From Ignavibacteriota bacterium (GTDB lineage: Bacteria; Bacteroidota; Ignavibacteria; Tepidaquicellales; Tepidaquicellaceae): 64,000 bases of DNA. The notes under the pieces are model-generated. The model searched no databases and was not told the DNA's origin. It was given only the letters and a program-made list of their open reading frames with translations. The stretch covers positions 1 to 64,000 of the forward strand of contig JAPLFJ010000007.1 of assembly GCA_026390735.1 (NCBI GenBank). The letters run 5' to 3'. This document shows positions 9,051 through 17,344 of the stretch, piece by piece. The translations under genes were made by a program, and so were the position numbers. The number at the start of each line of letters is the position of its first letter. Position 1 is the first letter of the stretch.

Positions 9051-10019
9051 ATGAGCAAATCATTTACTTTAATAGCGCGGAATGCAAAAGTACGGGAGCT
9101 AATTTCCAATATCGACAGAATTGTTGATTCTAACGGTTCGGTGCTTTTAACGGGAGAAACCGGGGTCGGTAAGGAAATTTTTGCAGAATACATTCACAGG
9201 ACAAGCAACAGGGCAAACAAACCATTCGTGAAACTTAGTTTATCAGCAATGCCTGCTGAGTTACTGGAAAGTGAATTATTCGGACACGACAAAGGCGCGT
9301 ACACAAGCGCGGTTGGCGAAAAGAAAGGATTGTTTGAGATTGCAGATACGGGAAGTATTTTCCTTGATGATATTGATGATGTTCCACTTAAGATTCAGAC
9401 AAAACTGTTGAGGGTTTTAGAATCAAGAGAGATACAAAGAGTCGGCGGAACTAAGACTATAAATATTGATGTAAGACTAATCACAGCCTCTAAAATAAAC
9501 CTTAAAGAACTCGTTGAGAAAGGCATATTCCGTTCTGACCTTTTTTACAGAATTAACGTAGTACCCTTTGATATTCCACCTCTGAGAGAAAGGCGGGATG
9601 ATATAGAACCCCTGATTGAATATTTTATAAAACATTTTGATTCGCAAAGGGAAATCAGTATTTCCGGAGAAGCTCTCAAGGCATTCATTAATTATTCCTG
9701 GCCCGGTAACGTAAGAGAATTAAAGAACCACATTCAAAGAATACTTCTGTTTATTAACGAAGAAATTAAACTCTCAGACTTGCCTGCGGAAATACGCAGC
9801 GAAAATCCCATTGACTACATAATGAAAGCCTGTAACAACTGTTATCTTGACGGCGAAATGAATTTTGACCAGATAATTAAATGCCTCGAACACAACCTCG
9901 TTGAACAGGCACTCGCAAAAGAAGAAGGAAACCAGTCAAGAGCAGCTAAAAAACTTGGACTCAGTCTATCAACATTCCGGGATAAACTTAAGAAATACAA
10001 CATAAACACACATAAATAA
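9051..10019 (+). CDS. Stand-alone sigma-54-dependent activator (bEBP), probable hydrogenase regulator
   Basis: The 322-aa protein consists almost entirely of an AAA+ sigma-54 interaction domain (about 5-240) plus a C-terminal Fis-type HTH (about 275-318, ending RAAKKLGLSLSTFRDKL). Walker A is GETGVGKE (35-42). The sigma-54 contact loop is GAYTSA (82-87) rather than GAFTGA, and Walker B reads IFLDDIDD (103-110) where DE is usual. The arginine-finger segment FRSDLFYRIN and WPGNVREL are present. No receiver, PAS or GAF domain precedes the ATPase, so activity must be constitutive or controlled by another protein, as with PspF. It sits directly before the hydrogenase operon, which has a -24/-12 promoter and tandem palindromes, so hydrogenase control is the natural inference. 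Confidence 0.9.
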   Translation: MSKSFTLIARNAKVRELISNIDRIVDSNGSVLLTGETGVGKEIFAEYIHRTSNRANKPFVKLSLSAMPAELLESELFGHDKGAYTSAVGEKKGLFEIADTGSIFLDDIDDVPLKIQTKLLRVLESREIQRVGGTKTINIDVRLITASKINLKELVEKGIFRSDLFYRINVVPFDIPPLRERRDDIEPLIEYFIKHFDSQREISISGEALKAFINYSWPGNVRELKNHIQRILLFINEEIKLSDLPAEIRSENPIDYIMKACNNCYLDGEMNFDQIIKCLEHNLVEQALAKEEGNQSRAAKKLGLSLSTFRDKLKKYNINTHK

Positions 10020-10021
10020 TC

Positions 10022-10058
10022 TGCGGATTCCCGCAACCTTTATACGAAATTTCGCAAC
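10022..10058 (+). promoter_or_regulatory. Tandem palindromic sites, candidate upstream activator sequences
   Basis: Two related 16-mers, TGCGGATTCCCGCAAC (10022-10037) and TACGAAATTTCGCAAC (10043-10058), agree at 11 positions. Each contains an inverted repeat; the second includes the perfect palindrome CGAAATTTCG (10045-10054). Their starts are 21 bp apart, two helical turns. They lie about 50-85 bp upstream of the predicted sigma-54 promoter and begin 3 bp after the activator stop. This is what a Fis-type bEBP enhancer would look like. Confidence 0.6.
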
Positions 10059-10105
10059 ACTCCATCAATAATCTTCACATTTCCTTTTAATTTATCGCTT
10101 ATTTC

Positions 10106-10121
10106 AGGCATAATTATTGTA
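10106..10121 (+). promoter_or_regulatory. Candidate sigma-54 (-24/-12) promoter
   Basis: The sequence AGGCATAATTATTGTA fits TGGCAYR-N4-TTGCW at the -24 GG, the following CA, the spacing and the -12 TTG; mismatches are the first T and the C of TTGCW. Initiation would fall near 10131, giving a leader of about 23 nt before the small leader gene. Position behind a bEBP gene and two tandem palindromes supports it. Confidence 0.6.
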
Positions 10122-10153
10122 GTGTATAATACAATTATTAAACTTACAGAATA

Positions 10154-10351
10154 ATGAATACTGATAAGAGTACATTATCTATTAAGGGTTCAATAGTCGG
10201 GGTTTACGAAAAAGAAGGAAAAATAATTTCGATAATCAAACATGAAGAGGGTATTTTTGAAACAGAATATAAGTTTCCCGAAAATGTTCACCTTGAAGAC
10301 AAGATAAACATAGTAAGCAAGATAGAGAAAATAGATAAACTTTTAAAATAA
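10154..10351 (+). CDS. Small hydrogenase-leader protein, function unknown
   Basis: This 65-aa, highly charged protein (Lys and Glu/Asp rich) has alternating hydrophobic residues that suggest small beta strands (SIKGSIVGVYEKEGKIISII). It has no Cys, His-rich or membrane segment. It is the first gene after the predicted sigma-54 promoter and ends 30 bp before the hydrogenase small subunit, so it is very likely co-transcribed. It does not look like HypC, HyaE or HyaF. Reality of the gene is supported by position and length relative to a short leader, not by family recognition. A chaperone or Tat-proofreading role would be speculation. Confidence 0.6.
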   Translation: MNTDKSTLSIKGSIVGVYEKEGKIISIIKHEEGIFETEYKFPENVHLEDKINIVSKIEKIDKLLK

Positions 10352-10381
10352 ATTATTAAACCTTAAAAAAATGGGGGCAAG

Positions 10382-11497
10382 ATGAGTGACAAACCTCTGA
10401 CAGTCTACGAAGACATGAAGTCCAAGGGTTATTCCCGAAGAGACTTTATAAAATTCTGCGGGATGATGGCAGCGTTTATAGGTGTAGCATCCACAGGAGT
10501 AAGCAAAGTTGTTAAAGCTCTTGAATCAAAATCACGGATGCCTGTTGTATGGTTTCACTTTCAGGAATGTACGTGCTGCAGTGAATCATTTATCCGCAGT
10601 TCACATCCTATGGTAGCGGATATTTTACTGGATAACATTTCTCTTGATTACACACAGACTTTACAGGCACCTGCAGGTTATCAGGCCGAGAAATCATTAC
10701 AGGATGTAATGAAGAACTTCAAAGGTCAGTACCTTATGCTCGTTGAAGGTTCAATCCCGACGGGTGATGACGGAGTTTATTGCTGTATAGCCGGTAAATC
10801 AGCTATCGACATAGTAAAAGAAGCCGCAAAAGATGCCAAGGCTGTTATAGCATGGGGTAATTGTGCTTCCCACGGCTGCGTTCAGGGTGCAAAACCAAAC
10901 CCAACGGGCGCACAACCGGTTCATAAAGTAATTAGCGGAGTTCCGTTAATTAATGTACCCGGATGTCCTCCTATTGCCGAAGTAATGGCAGGAGTAATTG
11001 TTCACTTACTTGCATTCGACAGAATCCCGCAACTTGACGGTTTAAAAAGACCTAAGGAATTTTATTCAAGACGTGTACACGACACCTGTTACCGCAGACC
11101 TAATTACGATGCAGGATTATTCGTTCAGACATTCGACGACGAAAATGCAAAACGCGGATACTGCCTTTACAAGATGGGGTGCCGCGGACCTGTTACTTAC
11201 AACGCCTGTGCCGTTATAAAATGGAACAACGGTGTAAGTTATCCGATTCAGTCGGGTCACGGCTGTATAGGATGCAGTGAAGCAAACTTCTGGGATAACG
11301 GACCATTCTATCAGCACCTTGCGTCATTCCCGGGTTTCGGAATTGAAACTACTGCCGACAAGATTGGTGTAGTTGCCGGTATTGCGACAGCAGCGGGTAT
11401 TGCAGCACACGCAATCACTACAAACATAAGAAAAGGAAAAGAAATAAAAGAAGAAATAAAAGAAAGTGATCACTCACAAAAGGAGGATAATGTATAA
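10382..11497 (+). CDS. hyaA: [NiFe]-hydrogenase small subunit, group 1d-like with six-Cys proximal cluster
   Basis: The 371-aa subunit relays electrons from the NiFe site. A Tat signal SRRDFIKF (Arg19-Arg20) exports the folded dimer. The proximal-cluster region has C63, C65 and C66 (ECTCCSES) plus C161 and C166 (NCASHGC) and C195. This equals the E. coli HyaA set C17/C19/C20/C115/C120/C149, the [4Fe-3S] signature of oxygen-tolerant enzymes. Distal cluster ligands are H233, C236, C261 and C267; medial [3Fe-4S] ligands are C276, C295 and C298 with Pro288. A C-terminal helix (about 328-348) anchors it to the membrane. A strong GGGGG precedes the ATG. The stop overlaps hyaB by 1 bp. Confidence 0.96.
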   Translation: MSDKPLTVYEDMKSKGYSRRDFIKFCGMMAAFIGVASTGVSKVVKALESKSRMPVVWFHFQECTCCSESFIRSSHPMVADILLDNISLDYTQTLQAPAGYQAEKSLQDVMKNFKGQYLMLVEGSIPTGDDGVYCCIAGKSAIDIVKEAAKDAKAVIAWGNCASHGCVQGAKPNPTGAQPVHKVISGVPLINVPGCPPIAEVMAGVIVHLLAFDRIPQLDGLKRPKEFYSRRVHDTCYRRPNYDAGLFVQTFDDENAKRGYCLYKMGCRGPVTYNACAVIKWNNGVSYPIQSGHGCIGCSEANFWDNGPFYQHLASFPGFGIETTADKIGVVAGIATAAGIAAHAITTNIRKGKEIKEEIKESDHSQKEDNV

Positions 11498-13215
11498 TGG
11501 CTAATAGAATAGTAATTGACCCTATTACAAGAATAGAAGGTCACCTGAGAATAGAAATGCAGGTACAAAATGGTAAAGTTGTTGACGCATACAGTTCGGG
11601 AACAATGGTAAGAGGACTTGAGATTATATTAAAAGGCCGCGACCCCCGTGATGCATGGGCATTCACAGAAAGAGTCTGCGGAGTATGTACAACCGTACAC
11701 GCACTCGCATCAGTAAGAAGTGTTGAAGATGCACTCGGAATTACAGTACCTCCGAACGCAGAACTTATCAGAAACCTGATGTTCTGTGCACAATACTTAC
11801 AGGACCACGTAGTTCACTTCTACCATTTACACGCACTGGACTGGGTAGATATCGTAAGTGCTTTAAAAGCCGACCCGAATGAAACATCAAGAATTGCACA
11901 GAGCATTTCAAACTGGCCGAAAAGTTCACCTAAGTACTTCTCCGATTTACAAAAACGTCTTACGACATTTGTAAGCAGCGGACAATTAGGGATATTTGCA
12001 AACGGATACTGGGGACATCCTGCGTATAAATTACCCGCAGAGATAAACCTTATCGGAGTAGCACACTATCTTGAAGCACTTGAATGGCAGAAAGAAATAG
12101 TAAAGATTCACACAATATTCGGCGGCAAGAATCCACATCCTAATTATCTTGTAGGAGGTGTACCTTGTTCAATTAATATCGAAGAAGTTAATGCAATCAA
12201 CTCTGAAAGACTGGCATACGTCGGCACATTACTCAATCAGGCAAAAGACTTTGTCGAGCAGGTTTACATTCCTGACTTACTTGCAGTAGCACCTTATTAT
12301 CTTGACTGGGGTGCAATAGGCGGTGGACTTGAGAATTATCTTTCATACGGAGACCTACCTGTAAATGGGTATGCCGATGTCAGTAAATTCAAATTCCCAA
12401 GAGGCGCAATTCTTGGAAGAGACTTATCGAAGGTGCACGAAGTGGACGGAAAAGATGTCGGACAGGTACAGGAATTCATTAAGCATTCGTGGTATGAATA
12501 TTCAGACGGTGACGAAGCAGGAAAACATCCATGGGTCGGTGAAACCAAATTAAAATACACAGGACCAAAACCACCGTACGACCAGTTGAATGTTGAACAG
12601 AAATACAGCTGGCTGAAGACTCCAAGATGGAAAGGCCATGCAATGGAAGTAGGACCGCTTGCAAGGATGCTTGTAGCCTATGCATCAGGACGCGAAGAAG
12701 TTAAAGATTTAGTCGGTGCCGTCTTAAAGAAATTAGACGTTCCCGTAACTGCCTTATTCTCAACACTTGGCAGAACTGCCGCAAGAGGAATTGAAACTCA
12801 GCTGGTTGCAGGATGGGCAAAAGAATTCTTCGGACAACTTCTTACGAATATCAAAAACGGTGAAACAAGAACTTTTGAAAGTGCAAAGTGGGAACCTTCA
12901 TCCTGGCCGAAAGAGGCAAAAGGTGTCGGTCTTACAGAAGCACCTCGCGGAGCACTTGCTCACTGGATTGTTATTAAAGACCAGAAGATTGATAACTATC
13001 AGCTGGTAGTTCCATCAACATGGAATGCATCACCAAGAGACACGAAGGGACAGATGTCTTCTTATGAATCTGCTTTAATCGGAACTCCTGTTGCAGACCC
13101 GGAAAAACCTCTGGAAATATTAAGAACAATACATTCATTCGATCCGTGTCTTGCGTGCGCAGTACACTTATACGATGAAAAAGGAAAATATGTACACCAA
13201 ATCGATACTTTTTAA
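11497..13215 (+). CDS. hyaB: [NiFe]-hydrogenase large subunit
   Basis: The 572-aa catalytic subunit splits H2 at the Ni-Fe(CN)2CO centre. The four nickel-binding cysteines are C61 and C64 (ERVCGVCT, L1) and C551 and C554 (DPCLACAVH, L2). His557 marks the protease site, so the last 15 residues (LYDEKGKYVHQIDTF) should be removed after nickel insertion by the endopeptidase encoded at 13977. Length and motifs are those of membrane-bound group 1 uptake hydrogenases. AGGAGG at 11481-11486 gives an unusually good ribosome binding site, and the start overlaps the small-subunit stop by 1 bp, so subunit synthesis is coupled. Confidence 0.97.
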   Translation: MANRIVIDPITRIEGHLRIEMQVQNGKVVDAYSSGTMVRGLEIILKGRDPRDAWAFTERVCGVCTTVHALASVRSVEDALGITVPPNAELIRNLMFCAQYLQDHVVHFYHLHALDWVDIVSALKADPNETSRIAQSISNWPKSSPKYFSDLQKRLTTFVSSGQLGIFANGYWGHPAYKLPAEINLIGVAHYLEALEWQKEIVKIHTIFGGKNPHPNYLVGGVPCSINIEEVNAINSERLAYVGTLLNQAKDFVEQVYIPDLLAVAPYYLDWGAIGGGLENYLSYGDLPVNGYADVSKFKFPRGAILGRDLSKVHEVDGKDVGQVQEFIKHSWYEYSDGDEAGKHPWVGETKLKYTGPKPPYDQLNVEQKYSWLKTPRWKGHAMEVGPLARMLVAYASGREEVKDLVGAVLKKLDVPVTALFSTLGRTAARGIETQLVAGWAKEFFGQLLTNIKNGETRTFESAKWEPSSWPKEAKGVGLTEAPRGALAHWIVIKDQKIDNYQLVVPSTWNASPRDTKGQMSSYESALIGTPVADPEKPLEILRTIHSFDPCLACAVHLYDEKGKYVHQIDTF

Positions 13216-13224
13216 GGAGGAAAA

Positions 13225-13902
13225 ATGACACAAACAAACAAAAGAATATATGTCTGGGAATTACCGGTAAGGTTTACGCACTGGGTTAATGCTCTTTGCG
13301 TAGTAACACTTGCCGTTACCGGATATATGATAGGAAGGCCCATAGCTTTTCAAAGCGGTGCCGAAGCTTCTTTTAGTTACTGGTTTGGTACCATAAGATT
13401 CGTTCATTTTACTGCGGCATTTATTTTCTTCTTCAGTTTCGTTTTCAGAATCTACTGGGGATTTGTAGGAAATCAATACGCAAAATGGAATACCTTTCTG
13501 CCACTGAAGAAAGAACAATGGGTTGGAATGCTCCGCGTACTGAAAATTGACGTTCTTCTTATGAAGAGCAGACCTCTGAAAACAATCGGTCACAATTCAC
13601 TCGCAAGTCTTTCATATTTTATTGCATTTCTTGCATTCCTGTTTCAGTGTATTACGGGATTCGGAATGTATTCTGCAATGAGTGATGCTTTCTTCCCGCA
13701 ACTTTTCAGATGGATAGTGCCTCTTATGGGAAGTGATTTTGCGGTAAGGCAATGGCATCACATATTTATGTGGGTCTTTGTAATCTTCACAATCATACAC
13801 GTCTACCTTGTATTCTACCACGACTACGTTGAAGGAAGAGGAACAATTTCTTCAATGGCAGGCGGATGGAAATTCATAGAAGAAGAAAGTCCGGATAAAT
13901 AG
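13225..13902 (+). CDS. hyaC: Ni/Fe-hydrogenase b-type cytochrome subunit
   Basis: The 225-aa integral membrane cytochrome b anchors the hydrogenase dimer and passes electrons to quinone. Four hydrophobic helices are visible (about 20-40, 60-80, 125-150, 175-200). Candidate haem-ligand histidines lie in RFTHWVNAL, RFVHFTAAF and WHHIFMWVF...IIHVYLVFYHDY. Length and order match HyaC. AAGGAGG at 13214-13220 precedes the ATG, and it lies 9 bp after hyaB. A strong terminator follows, so protease and transporter genes are either read through or transcribed separately. Confidence 0.94.
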   Translation: MTQTNKRIYVWELPVRFTHWVNALCVVTLAVTGYMIGRPIAFQSGAEASFSYWFGTIRFVHFTAAFIFFFSFVFRIYWGFVGNQYAKWNTFLPLKKEQWVGMLRVLKIDVLLMKSRPLKTIGHNSLASLSYFIAFLAFLFQCITGFGMYSAMSDAFFPQLFRWIVPLMGSDFAVRQWHHIFMWVFVIFTIIHVYLVFYHDYVEGRGTISSMAGGWKFIEEESPDK

Positions 13903-13921
13903 TATTTATCAAACAATACTC

Positions 13922-13946
13922 AAGGCGGGGAAACCCGCCTTTTTTT
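13922..13946 (+). terminator. Rho-independent terminator after hyaC
   Basis: AAGGCGGG (13922-13929) pairs with CCCGCCTT (13934-13941) around the stable tetraloop GAAA and is followed by a run of T. It ends the structural operon before the protease gene. Confidence 0.9.
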
Positions 13947-13976
13947 ATTAATATATCTTTTGTATTATATCCGCAA

Positions 13977-14438
13977 ATGAAAACTCTAATACTTGGAATC
14001 GGTAACATTCTTCTTGGTGACGAAGGAATCGGCGTTCATACCATAACCGCGCTCGAAGACAAGACCCTGCCGAAAAACGTTGACATACTTGACGGCGGTA
14101 CAGGCGGGTTTCACCTTATGTCTTATTTCAGAGAATATCCTCACATAATTATGATTGATGCCACGATGGACGAAAGACCACCAGGAACTGTTTCGGTTTT
14201 AAAGCCGCGGTTCTCAAAAGACTTCCCGAAATCATTAAGTGCACACGATATCGGATTAAAGGATATGATTGATTCAGTTGCACTTCTTGATAAACTTCCA
14301 GAAATTGACCTGATTACTGTTTCAATAGAATTATTGACGGAAGGTTTATCTCTTGATTTAACTCCGCCCGTAAAAGATTCTATCGGTGAAGTTATTGAAA
14401 AGGTTTACGACTTACTGTCTTTAAAGGGTAAACAATAA
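13977..14438 (+). CDS. hyaD: Hydrogenase maturation endopeptidase
   Basis: This 153-aa protease removes the C-terminal tail of the large subunit once nickel is in place. Seen: the N-terminal GIGNILLGDEGIGVH motif (Glu/Asp nickel-sensing ligand), the IDATMDERPPGT segment and SAHDIGLKDM with the conserved His. These are the expected metal-binding acidic and His residues of the HybD/HyaD family. It follows the hyaC terminator and is 1 bp from the nickel-transporter-like gene, forming a two-gene unit. It is the obvious partner of the large subunit encoded upstream. Confidence 0.94.
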   Translation: MKTLILGIGNILLGDEGIGVHTITALEDKTLPKNVDILDGGTGGFHLMSYFREYPHIIMIDATMDERPPGTVSVLKPRFSKDFPKSLSAHDIGLKDMIDSVALLDKLPEIDLITVSIELLTEGLSLDLTPPVKDSIGEVIEKVYDLLSLKGKQ

Positions 14439-14439
14439 T

Positions 14440-15183
14440 ATGCTTCAGATTATAATAGGAAGTTCGTTGCTGAGTTTCTTTCATGCGCTAATCCCGCATC
14501 ACTGGCTCCCGCTTGCAGTAGCAGGTAAATCCGAGAAATGGTCTGTAAAAGAAACCATAAGAATTACTTTGTTAATCGGGCTTATGCATACATCCAGCAC
14601 TATTATAATAGGGATAGTGGTTGGAATTGCAGGGTATAAATTAACCGGCGTATTTCAGTCATTCGAAAACTTCCTTGCTCCTTCAATTTTAATCGGCCTC
14701 GGCTTATTCTTTGTCATAAGAAACTTCATAAGCGTAGACAAGCATGCACACGATGAACATCATCATCATGAACACGATGAACACCATCTTCATGAACATG
14801 GCGAACACCACGAGCATCACAGCACTCATCACCACGACCACACGACTCACCATCATATGAGCGAAGAAGAGATTAAGATGTTATCCGGAAAGCCTAAACG
14901 TGCCGTAATATCTGCTATAGGAACGATGATGGTTTTTTCTCCGTGCATTGAGATTGAAGCGTTTTATTTCACGGCGGGGAAATACGGATGGACGGGAATA
15001 GCGTTACTGTCCCTGATTTATTTTTTAATAACTATAGTTGTAATGTTGACCTGCGTGTTGTTAGCAAAGAAAGGGCTGGATTACATAAACAAGAAATTAC
15101 ATTTTTTCGAACATTACTCAAAAGCCATAGCAGGATCGATATTAATTATTCTGGGACTGTTATCGGTATTTATACAATTCTAA
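14440..15183 (+). CDS. NicO/UreH-like nickel transporter with His-rich loop
   Basis: The 247-aa protein has about six hydrophobic helices, with SFFHALIPHHWLPLAV near the N-terminus (compare HALEPDH of nickel/cobalt exporters and NicO permeases) and FSPCIEIEAF in the second half. Between them, about residues 105-145, lies a cytoplasmic or periplasmic loop with roughly 22 His among 38 residues, typical of nickel binding. Its place between the protease and the hyp genes suggests nickel supply, or nickel homeostasis, for the hydrogenase. Direction of transport cannot be decided from the sequence. Its stop overlaps the hypE stop by 4 bp tail to tail. Confidence 0.78.
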   Translation: MLQIIIGSSLLSFFHALIPHHWLPLAVAGKSEKWSVKETIRITLLIGLMHTSSTIIIGIVVGIAGYKLTGVFQSFENFLAPSILIGLGLFFVIRNFISVDKHAHDEHHHHEHDEHHLHEHGEHHEHHSTHHHDHTTHHHMSEEEIKMLSGKPKRAVISAIGTMMVFSPCIEIEAFYFTAGKYGWTGIALLSLIYFLITIVVMLTCVLLAKKGLDYINKKLHFFEHYSKAIAGSILIILGLLSVFIQF

Positions 15184-16244
15184 CAAATCCTCGGTAACTG
15201 TTCACCGCTGAGCATATCAAGAATTCTGTTAGAACCCATTAAGTTCTTCAGTGTGACTAATCCTTTTTTGTTTTTCCCTTTCACTACTCCAATTATAGAT
15301 GCATACTTTCCATCGTCTTCTTTCTTAAGTATTTCCAGTGTTTTGCCAGCGTCTTCTTTTTTAACGATAGCAATAAACCTTCCTTCGTTAGCAACATAGA
15401 TTGGGTCGAAACCGAGTATTTCACAAACACCTCTTACTTCTTCGAGAACGTGTATAGACTTCTCTTCAATCTCGATTTCATACTGTGACTGTGAAGCAAT
15501 TTCATTAACACTGCTTCCAAGCCCTCCGCGGGTCAGGTCTCTCAAACAATGAATCCCGATACCTGCATCAATTAATTTCTGAACTACGTGATTTAATGGT
15601 GCGCAATCGCTTAATATTGTACTTTCAATATCAAGGTTTTCTCTTGTTGTCATAATCGCAATTCCGTGCCTGCCTATATCTCCGTTAACAATTATCACAT
15701 CCCCCCCTTCAACACGGGAAGGAGAAACATTAATATCTTCTCTCACGATACCTATACCAGCGGTATTAATAAATATTCCGTCACCTTTACCTTTATCAAC
15801 AACCTTTGTATCTCCTGTAATTATCTGAGTACCTGTTCTTTCGCAGGCATCTCTTATAGATATTATTATCTTTTCTAAATCCTTTATTAAAAAACCTTCT
15901 TCAAGAATCAGCCCAAGACTAAGGTAAAGAGGTTTTGCACCACACATCGACAAATCATTCACTGTTCCGTATACTGCAAGTTCGCCTATATTTCCTCCCG
16001 GGAAGAATACAGGATTTACGACATAAGAATCCGTAGTAAATGCCAGCCTGTGTCCTTCAACATTGAACACAGCGCCATCGTGCTTTTCTGAAGTCATATT
16101 GTTCGAAAGATAATGCATAATCATTTTCTCGATTAAGTTATTCATCATCTTTCCACCGCCGCCGTGAGCCATAGTAATGGCATCGTAATCACTTATCGGA
16201 AGCGGACAACTCATCATACCTGTTGTGTTTTCTTTCTTGTCCAT
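15180..16244 (-). CDS. hypE: Hydrogenase expression/formation protein HypE
   Basis: HypE dehydrates the carbamoyl group on its C-terminal cysteine to thiocyanate, the source of the active-site CN ligands. The C-terminus reads QLPRIC, with the essential Cys as last residue. The N-terminal part has AHGGGGKMM and DSYVVNP typical of the AIR-synthase fold, and GDTKVVDKGKGDG follows. The ORF is open upstream to an ATG at 16292, but the start at 16244 is preferred: it gives a normal 354-aa protein starting MDKKEN and avoids a 40-bp overlap with hypD. It is the last gene of the hyp operon. Confidence 0.95.
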   Translation of the reverse strand: MDKKENTTGMMSCPLPISDYDAITMAHGGGGKMMNNLIEKMIMHYLSNNMTSEKHDGAVFNVEGHRLAFTTDSYVVNPVFFPGGNIGELAVYGTVNDLSMCGAKPLYLSLGLILEEGFLIKDLEKIIISIRDACERTGTQIITGDTKVVDKGKGDGIFINTAGIGIVREDINVSPSRVEGGDVIIVNGDIGRHGIAIMTTRENLDIESTILSDCAPLNHVVQKLIDAGIGIHCLRDLTRGGLGSSVNEIASQSQYEIEIEEKSIHVLEEVRGVCEILGFDPIYVANEGRFIAIVKKEDAGKTLEILKKEDDGKYASIIGVVKGKNKKGLVTLKNLMGSNRILDMLSGEQLPRIC

Positions 16245-16252
16245 TTTATATG

Positions 16253-17344
16253 TTATAATTTTTTCTCTTTGTATAAATAGTAAGCAGAACATGCACCTTC
16301 GGTAGAAACCATCGTGGCTCCGAACGGATGTTCTGGATTACACTTAGTCCCAAACACAGGACAATCAACAGGTTTCTTAATTCCCTGCAGTATCAATCCG
16401 CTGATGCACTCACCCGATTCTTCAACGGAGTAATTCACCACACCGAATTTCAACTCTGCGTCATAATCACTGTACTTTTCTTTTAAACGGAAACCACTTT
16501 TTTTAATCTCTCCGATTCCTCTCCATTTTCTTTCGCATATTTCAAAGACTTCATACATAACCTCCATTGCTTTTGCATTCCCCTCTCTCGTAACCACCCG
16601 TGAGTACTGGTTCTCTGCTTCGTGTCTTCCCTCTTCAAGTTGTGACACACACATTAATATACCCTGGAGAATATCTACCGGTTCAAACCCTGTAACGACA
16701 ATTGGAATTTTATATTTACTGACAATTTCTTCATACTCTTTGTAGCCCATAACCGTACAAACGTGCCCTGCGGCAAGAAATCCCTGAACCAGATTATTCT
16801 TTGAATCTAAAATTGCTTTAATAGCGGGGGGTACCAGGACGTGGGATACAAGTACAGAGAAATTCATAACACCCTGCTGATGAGCAATGAAAACTGCCTG
16901 TGCATTTGGCGGGGCAGTGGTTTCAAAACCTACTGCAAAGAAAACAACTTCCTTATCAGGATTCTGTTTTGCTATCTGCACTGCATCAACGGGCGAATAA
17001 ACAATCCGTACATCAGAACCAACTGCTTTCAGTTTTAATAAATCAGTGTTTGAGCCCGGCACTCTTAGCATATCACCGAACGAACAGAATATTACGTTTG
17101 CTTTTGAAGCAATCTCAATTGCCTTATCAATCTTTTCGATAGGAGTAACACAGACAGGACACCCTGGCCCGTGAATAAGGTTAATATTCGGAGAAATCAG
17201 ATCATCAATTCCGTACTTCACTATAGAATGCGTCTGCCCTCCGCAGATTTCCATTATACTCCATTTCTTCGTTACCTTTTTGTGTATAGCATCTACAAGC
17301 AGTTTGGCTTTATCAGAGTCCCTGTATTCATCAAGGTATTTCAC
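16253..17344 (-). CDS. hypD: Hydrogenase expression/formation protein HypD
   Basis: HypD is the [4Fe-4S] scaffold that, with HypC, assembles Fe(CN)2CO. Seen: CGGQTHSI with Cys34, [10 protein letters not shown] with Cys62 and Cys65, and the C-terminal cluster region with Cys in [10 protein letters not shown] and EGACSAYY. The 363-aa length is normal. The start codon overlaps the hypC stop (ATGA, 17341-17344), which matches the tight HypC-HypD complex. hypE follows 8 bp later. Confidence 0.97.
   Translation of the reverse strand: MKYLDEYRDSDKAKLLVDAIHKKVTKKWSIMEICGGQTHSIVKYGIDDLISPNINLIHGPGCPVCVTPIEKIDKAIEIASKANVIFCSFGDMLRVPGSNTDLLKLKAVGSDVRIVYSPVDAVQIAKQNPDKEVVFFAVGFETTAPPNAQAVFIAHQQGVMNFSVLVSHVLVPPAIKAILDSKNNLVQGFLAAGHVCTVMGYKEYEEIVSKYKIPIVVTGFEPVDILQGILMCVSQLEEGRHEAENQYSRVVTREGNAKAMEVMYEVFEICERKWRGIGEIKKSGFRLKEKYSDYDAELKFGVVNYSVEESGECISGLILQGIKKPVDCPVFGTKCNPEHPFGATMVSTEGACSAYYLYKEKKL

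Noticed and set aside
15180-16292. Longer hypE start at 16292
   Set aside because: It would overlap hypD by 40 bp and add 16 residues absent from the usual family N-terminus; ATG 16244 fits better.
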